From positions 1 through 37,447 of the forward strand of contig JAFVUZ010000259.1 in NCBI GenBank assembly GCA_017502435.1: a DNA stretch of 37,447 nucleotides. Reading direction: 5' to 3'. The first letter of the stretch is position 1. Each line of letters begins with the position of its first letter. Below the pieces are notes generated by a model that saw nothing but the letters and a program-made list of their open reading frames with translations, searched no databases and was not told the DNA's origin. The position numbers were made by a program, and so were the translations under genes. The DNA comes from Lentisphaeria bacterium (GTDB lineage: Bacteria; Verrucomicrobiota; Lentisphaeria; Victivallales; Victivallaceae). Below, piece by piece: positions 13,491 through 22,300 of the stretch.

Positions 13491-13916
13491 TCAAACCTCC
13501 ACAATTACTGTTTTTGTGCCGACGACCGAAGCCGCCAACACGTTATCAACCAACTCTTTTCCGAAAGTTTCGACCGCTTTCGGATAAAACTCTTGAAAGA
13601 ACGGATTGTCCTCCACGAGATCCACGAGCTGCGCCCATCCGGACATAAGTTTCTGTTCGCTCAAAAACGTTTCAAACGTCTCCCAGACGGTAAATTCCGA
13701 ACCGGGAGCAATAGGCAGATTGCGTGTTGCGACCCAGATACCGAACTTGCTGAAAGTCCGCACCTCTTTCGTCTTCGGCGGCGGAGGATTTTCCACAATG
13801 ACAAACGTTCCGTTTTCGCTTTCGGCAATATGTGCATTGTTCTCATTGCACCAACCAGCAGCCTCAGGAGGATATTCGTCCTCAAAAGTCTGACCGATAT
13901 AAAACTGTTCTTCCAT
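13491..13916 (-). CDS. Tail-fibre assembly-like protein
   Basis: A 141-residue protein. The N-terminal half (IGQTFEDEYPPEAAGWCNEN ... IAESENGTFVIVENPPPP) has the Trp-Cys-Asn and proline-strand pattern seen in small proteins encoded just after phage tail fibres. The C-terminal half is helical. The position immediately after the fibre gene supports a chaperone or fibre-tip role. The assignment rests on pattern and position only. Confidence 0.5.
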   Translation of the reverse strand: MEEQFYIGQTFEDEYPPEAAGWCNENNAHIAESENGTFVIVENPPPPKTKEVRTFSKFGIWVATRNLPIAPGSEFTVWETFETFLSEQKLMSGWAQLVDLVEDNPFFQEFYPKAVETFGKELVDNVLAASVVGTKTVIVEV

Positions 13917-13933
13917 AATCCAAATCTCCTTTA

Positions 13934-15856
13934 TCAGTACCCGCAGGCGTACCAGTAGTTATCGGTGTTTTCCAGACACGCCACCTTAAAAGTTGTAGTC
14001 GTTTTATTTCCGGCATAATCTCCGCCGTGGTCAGTCCATATTGTGCCGTCACCGGATTGAATGATGGCAACGTATTTGTTGGTCGTAAAGGCTGTATTCA
14101 AAGTAACTAATACATTAGCATCTGTCGTGCTTGTAAAATGCCCTGCCTGCTCGATGAACCCATCCGAATACTTCCGATACCAACTTGAACCGTCTGCGGA
14201 TTTCCAGCTGGAAACGCAGACAACGGTCTTTCCGTTCCAGCTCAAACCGCCTGCCGGTGTTCCAACAAGCGCGGGGGACGCACTCCCGTTTCCGGCGCGG
14301 AGTGTAAAATTGCCTGTTTGCGCTCCGTCTTTTCCGTCAAGACGCAGGCAAGCACCATTGACATAAGTTGTTCCTCCGTATATTTCAATCCATGCGTTAT
14401 CGACTTTTCTTTTCAAAGGTACGGTCGTATCCGCAGTTATCGTTCCTGACAACTCCCCTCCGCTTTTCGGCAGGGCGTTCAGAGCAACGTTGCCGGCGGA
14501 ATCGGCGTTCACGCCGTCAACGCTGCGGACGATATGTTTTCCATTCCATGACAAACCGCCATCCGGTTTCAGCAACATGGACGAATCCTGTGTTCCGTTT
14601 TTTGCATAAATTATTACGCCACCGGGATTATCGGATTTGCTTTTTCCATGCAGCGCGATAGAACCTCCATTTTCCCAACTTGTACCGCCACAAACAAGAG
14701 TTAAATTCGTGTTTGTGCTGCGAGCAATAATATTATCAAGGGAAAAAGTAATAGTTCCCGTCAGCGTTCCGCCCGAGAGAGACAACTTGGAGTCAAAAAG
14801 ATTTTTGTGTGCCGAACTGCTGTAATTGTGCGTGGAAACCAGTTCATTACTGACATTGGTTGCCGTCTGACTTGCAGCAAGCTCGCTTGCGGCGGCGTTG
14901 GCGGCAGAAAGCGCAGCGTCCTGAGCGGACTTCAAGGCATCCTCCGCACTCGCAGCCGCTCCGCTCGCAGAATTCGACGCGTTTGTCGCACTTCCGGCTG
15001 CGCTCAGCGCCTGAGAGAGGGCGTCTTCTGCGCTGGAATAGGCGTCTCCTGCGCTGGACTGGGCGGCGTTACGGAACTGTTCAGCGGCACTTTTGGCGCT
15101 GTCAGCGTCAGCGAGAAGCTTTTGCAAGTTCTCCAGTTCGGCAATGCGCTTTGCGGCAAGTTCAGCAAGCGCATTATCTCCTGCTGCGAGCGCATCTTCT
15201 CTCATTTTTTCCAAATCGGTGATACTGCCCGATACAGTCGCCTGAGCGTTATCAAGATAATTGTCGGCAATGAGTTGAGCGCGGGCAAGGACTGTTTCAA
15301 CATCAAGCGCCACACCGGCGACTTTCTGGTCGATTTGAGAAAGTCCCTGCTGCTTGGCATTTTCAAATTCCGCGGTACCCTCCCGGAATTGGGAAAGTGT
15401 CTCGTTGGCTTTGTCAAGAGCCTGCTGACGTGCGTTCTCCACATCTTGAACACCGCCGGCGATAGCGGCGCCGAGAACACCTTCAGCACCTGCCGCCTGA
15501 GAGACCTGAACGAGGATTTCAGCGGCAACGGTATCGGTGATAGCACCGGCGCTATTCGTTGCCTGGGCGGCGGCGTCTTCGGCTTTTTTGGCGGCTGCAT
15601 CTGTTGCAGCAATGGCAGTTGCGCCGCGTTTGTTGATTTCATCAATAGCGATTTCTTTTGCTGTTGTAATGGCCCCGGTAGCCGCAGCGGCTCCTTCGAC
15701 GGTAAGCAGGGCATTCTCCGCAAGCGTGGTATCGCCTGTAATCTCCGCCCAGATAAGCGACATATTGTATTCAGATATCGCAGCCGTCTGCGCGGAGTTC
15801 GCCGCAGCCACAGCGGCATTAAGTGCCACATCTTTGCTGTTGACGGTAACAGTCAC
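13934..15856 (-). CDS. Tail fibre body, in frame after an amber codon
   Basis: 640 residues from a GTG without a recognisable ribosome binding site. The same frame stays open for 27 codons further upstream, to the TAG at 15938-15940 that ends the anchor-domain gene. Those codons encode QFGEELERCAKLPVYTQTD, the normal continuation of a T7-type fibre. Residues 1-330 are an Ala/Ser/Glu/Asp-rich coiled-coil shaft. Then come beta repeats (GGLSWNGK twice, and GGTLTGTITF/GGELSGTIT). The C-terminal receptor-binding-type domain ends NYWYACGY, reminiscent of gp53-like fibre tips. It is therefore probably the second part of one 776-residue fibre, made by readthrough, suppression or (if mutated) not at all. 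Confidence 0.85.
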   Translation of the reverse strand: MTVTVNSKDVALNAAVAAANSAQTAAISEYNMSLIWAEITGDTTLAENALLTVEGAAAATGAITTAKEIAIDEINKRGATAIAATDAAAKKAEDAAAQATNSAGAITDTVAAEILVQVSQAAGAEGVLGAAIAGGVQDVENARQQALDKANETLSQFREGTAEFENAKQQGLSQIDQKVAGVALDVETVLARAQLIADNYLDNAQATVSGSITDLEKMREDALAAGDNALAELAAKRIAELENLQKLLADADSAKSAAEQFRNAAQSSAGDAYSSAEDALSQALSAAGSATNASNSASGAAASAEDALKSAQDAALSAANAAASELAASQTATNVSNELVSTHNYSSSAHKNLFDSKLSLSGGTLTGTITFSLDNIIARSTNTNLTLVCGGTSWENGGSIALHGKSKSDNPGGVIIYAKNGTQDSSMLLKPDGGLSWNGKHIVRSVDGVNADSAGNVALNALPKSGGELSGTITADTTVPLKRKVDNAWIEIYGGTTYVNGACLRLDGKDGAQTGNFTLRAGNGSASPALVGTPAGGLSWNGKTVVCVSSWKSADGSSWYRKYSDGFIEQAGHFTSTTDANVLVTLNTAFTTNKYVAIIQSGDGTIWTDHGGDYAGNKTTTTFKVACLENTDNYWYACGY

Positions 15857-15937
15857 CAGATTTTCAAGGTATTCAACAGCGTCCGTCTGGGTGTAGACCG
15901 GAAGTTTCGCACACCGTTCAAGTTCTTCACCGAACTG

Positions 15938-15940
15938 CTA
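15938..15940 (-). other. In-frame amber codon inside the fibre
   Basis: The context is ATT CAG TAG CAG TTC. TAG differs from the Gln codon CAG by one base, and Gln would fit the flanking Gln-rich helix. TAG closes several other genes here (integrase at 76-78, 8026-8028, 9262-9264, 34207-34209), so general recoding of TAG is not supported. Confidence 0.85.
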
Positions 15941-16264
15941 CTGAATCATGATAATTTTATCCAGCTGTGTTTCGATTGCTCCGGAGGGGAGTTTGCCTTT
16001 TTCCGGAAGACTTGTTTCCTGAATAACCGGCAGAACGCGAAGCACAACCAGATTTTTCCCTTTTGCGTCAGCAACATTAAGCGTAATATTTGCGCCGAGA
16101 GAATAATCCGTCTTGTCTTCAATGGAATAATCTGTGCCGGACTGTAATTTTTTTTCATCAAGAAAGACCTGCAAATCTTCTTTCCGGAAAAACCTGTAAG
16201 GGAACGGAAAAGTCATATTTTCATCGACTGAGAAAACGACTTTGTTGTTTGTGCTTTCAATCAT
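15938..16264 (-). CDS. T7-type tail fibre N-terminal anchor domain
   Basis: A 108-residue protein matching the N-terminal virion-attachment domain of T7 gp17-like fibres: FPFPYRFFRKEDLQVFL, a GTDYSI strand, ITLNVADAKGKNLVVLRVLP, and the closing LDKIIMIQ helix. It starts at ATG behind AGGAGG. In related fibres the helix runs on into a Gln/Glu/Arg-rich segment. Here a TAG interrupts and the expected segment follows in the same frame. It may function as a free adaptor, or be the start of a fibre completed by amber readthrough. Confidence 0.88.
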   Translation of the reverse strand: MIESTNNKVVFSVDENMTFPFPYRFFRKEDLQVFLDEKKLQSGTDYSIEDKTDYSLGANITLNVADAKGKNLVVLRVLPVIQETSLPEKGKLPSGAIETQLDKIIMIQ

Positions 16265-16319
16265 GCGAACCTCCTTTTGTTATAATGTAGCACAATGGCT
16301 GTTTTAATATTTCCGTCAC

Positions 16320-19300
16320 TTATTTATCCTCAAACCAGCGGAGTACCTGCCTTGCCCGCGTTCCGGCTGCAGAGAGAACAGATCCGAAAATTCCGGCAGG
16401 TGTATAGGCAATTCCGCCGGCCATAAGAATATCGCCGAGACTCTTTGCGCCTGCTGCCAGATCCGAGGGATCAAGTTCTTTGTCTCCGAAAAGTTTTCCG
16501 ATTTTGTTGATCGCGTCAATGGAGTCATCGAGGACGGGAACAGCGGAACCCGAGGGACTGAAAAACGGTTTTCCTGCGGCAATCGCAACAATTTTCTCCG
16601 TTGCCTTTTTGAAGTACTCAGCAAGGAAAAGACCTTCCCAACTGCCGAAGAGCATACCGATAAAAAGATCTTCCCAGTTCCACTCTTCAACGTCAATGCC
16701 CTTAGACCAGAGCTGAGACACAAGAAACATGTTTGCCGGAATAATGACATGAGAAATCAGCAGGCGTCTGGCAAGTTTCTGCTTTGCCTCTTTGGTTTTT
16801 CCGCCGAGTTTTATTTCATCAAGACTGCGCAGAACAATATCCATTGTCTGAATGGCGTTAGAGCGGAAGAGTGTCAACACGCCGTCATAGTTTGCCATGA
16901 AATAATTTTTGCTTGTCACGTTGCTTGACTGCTGAGTTTCGTTGGTTGCTTTCATCCAGGCGTACTCCGCCGCCTTGCGTGCCTCTGCCGGAGTTTTCCC
17001 TGCTGCAGGCGCCTGATCACGCGTATAAGCATAAACGGGATACCCGCCGAGGATGACAGCGACAGTATCAGCGCCGCGCAGAGGCAGCGTGCCGACATCG
17101 AGAAGAAAACTTGAAAAGACAGAATACTTTTCGCTGTTGATCGCGTGGTTCATGAGATAGACCAAGTCTTTGTCCAGGCTTCCGGCAAACCGGTTTTGCA
17201 CAAAATCGCTGTTCCACGCAAAACGCGCAAACTCTTTAAAGTCTCCAGAAAGAGTAACAGTTCTTCCGGAATACTTCAAATAATCTTTAAGCGGAATATT
17301 GTAAGCATAAGCAATCATACCGGCAATCTGTTTTGCTGCAGACGGAATGGAAAACCCGACCTTTGCAGGAGCATAGAAACTCAAAAATTTTTTGAGGATA
17401 TCAAAACTCTTTTTTTCCGTTCCTCCGCCTGCGGCATACTCTTTTATTCTGCGCAAGATTTCATCAGTCACATTATTCCCGAGCGTGTTATTGATAGCGG
17501 TTTTGACTTTGGAGTCATTGAAAACAGCTGCAAGGTCAGAAACAGCGTCATTGTTTTCAATAAAATGCGCCTGCTGCCAAACATGAGAAATGAACATTGC
17601 CACGGCGTCGGCGTTGGTATCCGGTGCCTTGAGGTGTCCTTTTCTGGCAATCAGGAAAGAGGGATTCATGCTCATTGATCCGAGCATATTATCTGCTGAA
17701 AGCCTCTGTTTGGCTGAACCTGAAAAAGCACCCATCCAGTAATTGGGGATTCTGGGCAGGTGAACGCCGTATTTTTTGACAGACACCTCATCAAGTTTAT
17801 CAGATTTCTGATTGACATAATCTCTCATCCAGTAAGCAAGGCGCTTGTATTTTTTCGGAACAGCGTCATAGAGCTGTTGAATTGTCTCAGCAGTAAAACC
17901 GTTCCATTCAAACGCGTCCTTGTAATCGAGCTGTTCCCATTCAAGAATAAGCTGAATTGCCCGATTGATGGTAAGATCCGGTATTTCTTCCCGGCTGGAT
18001 TTCAATTCTCTTGGATTAGAAAGAAATTCCACTTCTGCCGCCGCCTTGTCAAGATCGCTGAGAGCCTGATACTGGATATCCTCAGCGTCATTTCCGAATT
18101 CCGGATCAACCGGTTTAACTCCTGCAGAGACATCATCCGTCTGTTTGCGGACAAAACGCCGGGATAAATCATTGACGATTCTGCCGCCGCCGAAAATTCT
18201 TCTGTCAATTGCCTGAGAGGGTACTTCAAACTCTGACACGCTGTTGTTTTCCATGTCAAAAGAAAATACGATGAACTTTTCTCCGACCTGAAAAATGGCA
18301 TAATCGTCTTTTATTTCGCCGTAATCTTTGAAAATATCTCGTGCGTGAGAAACGCCGATTTTCTGAAAAACCATATTGACATCATCGGCATATTTATCAA
18401 GAGCGTATTCCGCGATTTTCCAGTTGACTTTTGTCCGGATGGCAGGACGCTTGCCGATGATCGGGAAACTCATTCCGTTTTCTTTGACTTCGGCAGTATA
18501 CACATCTCTGAAAACACCCGAGACGGGAGAGTTGATTTCATCAAGGAACTTTTTCCATCCGACAAGACCGTCATAGCCTAAAATATCTTTGACAGCTTTT
18601 CTGAAATCTCGATCAAAAAGTCTCAACTGCGTTTTTTCGCGTTCCTGAGCGTATTCATACTCTTTGACAAGATGCGCCAGAACGGTGCTGTCAAAGTCCT
18701 GAATTTTCATGTTTGCGATCAACCGCAGGAATGATTCAAGCGTTGCCCGGTTTTTCAGAAGATACTTGTTGAAACGGTCGGCGTCTTTTCCGGTCGTATC
18801 GATGACACCGCCTGACAGATTCCTGACAACCTCGTTACGCATGGATTTGATTTTGTCCAGACGTTCACGCAACTGCTGACGGAATTCCGCTTTACCTTCT
18901 GTAACAAGTTTGGTGAGGAACTTCAACGCCTCTTCCGCTTCATCGGCAGACTTGAATTGCAAATTGCCGAACATTGCGGCAAGTTCAGCGCGTTTTCTTG
19001 CGTCCTCCCATGCCTGCGAACCATCCTCCGCCTGACTCATAAGAGCAGTCTGTAATCCGACATAAGCGTTGACAGCACCGGCAGTCATGCGCGTAAGCCT
19101 GCGTACCTCGGTCATGACATTTTGAACAGACGGAACCTTGCTGATCGGGATACCCTTAAAAGTTCTCATAACTTTGTACTGATCAAGCAGCGAATCAATT
19201 TGAGAAATGGCTGATTCTTTCCGTTCCACGCCTGCGCGCTGTGTCATCTTTTCGATAATTTTGTCAAATTCCGCTTGCCTTCTTCCCTCGGGATACTTTG

Positions 19301-22300
19301 TACTTGGAGCATTGGAGTATTCAAGCAGACCGATGATATCTCTGACGAACTCCGCCCTTGCCTCTTTGGGCAGTTCTTTTTCAGCGAAAGAGACCGCCTC
19401 GCGCTGAAGTTTTACGGCATCAGCTTTCTGTTTTATAACATTGTCCCTCAACGCCGTGAGTTTGGTTTGAAACTCATTCCAGGCGTTGGCGCGGGCGACT
19501 TTGTACGCTTCGGCATAAGTGGAAGCGTTGGCACCCTCTTGCATAAGAGCGGCGTTTATGGCTTCAAAATCTCTTTGAGAAACTTTAACCGGCGCCTCTT
19601 TGTTGAAAATCATCTGATAAAGTTCATTAAAAACTTTTCTGTTTCCGTAGATCCAGTCCATTGTGAGGGGTTGACCGGCACTTAGAACTTGAACAGCCTC
19701 ATCCTGAATGCGATATTTTTCCTGCTGCATAAATTCGTCAAAGGCTTGCTTTGCCGCCTCTTTGTCAGCGGCGAACTGTTCCTTTTTGAAGTCCGTATAA
19801 TTTTTGCGCAGAATGGGTTTGGTCAAATCGCGGAAAAAGTCAAAGAGATTTTCTTCAACTTCCAATTCATCTTTGCCGGTTTGCCTTGAAACATATTTTG
19901 CAAGTTCTTCAAGAGAGATGATATTTTTGCCGGAATCATTCTTTTTTGTCCAGAAAGTACCGGACTTTTCAGTTTTTTCAAAACGCGGAGAAACGCGGAT
20001 TTTGAAATCAAACGATCCTGAAAAATCGACTGCCCAGCGGTACTCCATGATATTATCATAAAGCCAGTTATCCCGTCTTGCGTCGGCGGCTTTTTTTGCC
20101 TGCTTCATCTTTTGCCTGGCGGCTTCCTGAGCGAACCGGAAAGCGTCCTTTTCGGGAATATCCACGCCATGCTCTTTCAAATAAGCAGCATAGTCCTCGG
20201 GATTCCTGTCAATAACCGCTCCGGTAAATGGTTTAAGGATATCGACATAATCGCGCACTTCCTCAGCGGAATACTCAGAAATGGAAAACCTGATATCCGG
20301 ATTCTCAGGATCAAACGTGCCGATATTACCGGTCCCCGGGATCAACTCTCCATTGGTATCAACATTTCCGGCGAGCTTGATTTGCTCAGGAGAAAAAGCG
20401 ACATAAAAAACATCTTTCTCTAAATCATTGTCCGTATTATTTTCAATAATCAGACCATCATGCCCTTTTGTTCGAGCTTCGGCAATAAGCGATTTTTCCC
20501 ACGCTATATCTGCAGCAAACTTTTGCGGATCTGCTTTGACAATCATAGGATTTTTAATGGCAAGATAACATGCCAATAAATTTTTGCCGTTTCGTTCCTC
20601 CATCATAGATTCAGCATATTCCATACTCCTTGAAAACCATGCGCCGTTTTTTGTATCAAATGAATAAAAATCGGCATCCGTCCCATGATACACCACCAGC
20701 GGCTCGCCGTTCTGATCCACTACCTTTGACTTGCCAAACCATTTTTTAAATTGCAAAGATTTTGAATATGCCCGTCCGTTTTCATCCGTTCCATTCCGTA
20801 CATCTCCGTTTTCCGCAACAGAAAACCTCAAATCCGTTCCAATCCGTTCCAGTCCGTTGTCACCGTCAAACAGATAAATCTTGCTGTCCTCAGCGACATC
20901 TTCAGTTTCATAGAGCAGAGAATTGCGCTTCTCTTCAGCAGTCATATCTTTACGGTGCTGTGCATTTCGTGACTCAACTTCGCCGGCTGTCCGGATATAC
21001 GCACTGTATGGCGAAACTTCGCTCCGGTAGTAATTAAATCGGGCATTTTGCAGTGTTCTTCTGGCGTCAACATACCGAGTCCATTTTTCGCCGATTGCAG
21101 ATTCCAACCTGTCGGATATTTCTTCCATTTCCTCAAGGTTTTCGTCTGTAAACTCATCCGCGCCCATCTTATCTATTTGTTCATAGCGTCGGAAATCGTC
21201 ATACAGTTCCGGATGTTCGTCAAACGCCTCTTTTTTTCGCTTATATTCTTCTTTAATTGCTTCTTCATAATCTTTTTTAAATTTCTCTTCCCTGACAGGA
21301 TGCGTTTCAAAATATTCCAGGGAACTGCCATGAGCAAAGCCCTCCTGTGCCTGAATTGCATGCTGAATTTCATGAACCAGGATATCCCGGTACCGATCCA
21401 ACTGTCCTTTTGTAATGGCAGCGATTTCCTTTTCTGCTTTGACTCTGATTGCTTCCGGAGCATTGTCAATACCAAGCAATTCCGCAGTTTTTCTGTCTTT
21501 ATCGCTCCAGTTCTCTGCTTTGACAATTTGTTTTCGCAGTTCTTCAAGACGTTTTTGGTTGTCCTCAGTCAAACCCATTGCATTTTTATCAATTCTGATT
21601 TCCCCGGTGCTGTGAACATACATTCCGTGTGCATTGTCCAAATCTCTTGTTTCAACCTTGAGTTGCCGTAAAAAAGGATATGCAGCAAACAGCTCCGGAG
21701 CAGAAACATAATATTCCAACGGTCCATCTAAATAAACAGGAGCTTCAACGACTTGTCGGATATTGCCGTAAACATGTTCCGTTTTCATGGTGACATCCGG
21801 CACTTCCATGCGCCACTTGCCGTCCCCGCCCTTTTCCCATCCGGTAGCAAGTTTGATTGTTTTAGCGTCTTTGCCGGCAGAGAGCATTTCTTTTGCGATT
21901 TGCAAATTAGCGGTATTGTCCTGTTTTAAAGTTCTGTCAAGCAGAGCTGCGCCGCGTTCTCCGATGATAGAAAACCTCAAATCCGTTCCCGTCCGTTCCA
22001 GTCCGTTTCCGTCCGTTTGAACGCGGCTTCTGCGGTCAAACATGCCGCGCCTGACACTTCTGGTACTGCGGGCGAGAACGGTATTGATTTCGTCATCGGT
22101 CATTCTGACGTCTTTAAAAAACGGCAGACGTGCAAAAAACATGCGTATTTTCTGCAAAAACTCTTTCCACCACGAGGGTTTCGTCTCCTGCTGGGCAAGA
22201 TATGCTATGTATTCTTCGGCAGCCAGACGCTGATCGTTCACATCTTCAAGAGAAACGTCAAGATAAGAATTGCCCTCTTCATCGGTTAATTCCGTCAAAT

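Noticed and set aside
14807..16147. Long plus-strand open frame (446 codons) opposite the tail fibre
   Set aside because: Antisense to the Ala/Ser-rich coiled-coil shaft, whose repetitive GC-rich codons keep other frames open. The composition (Arg/Cys/Ser-rich) is not protein-like and there is no ribosome binding site.
11911..16264. Diversity-generating retroelement at the fibre genes
   Set aside because: No reverse transcriptase and no template/variable repeat pair were seen near the fibre or LamG-like genes.
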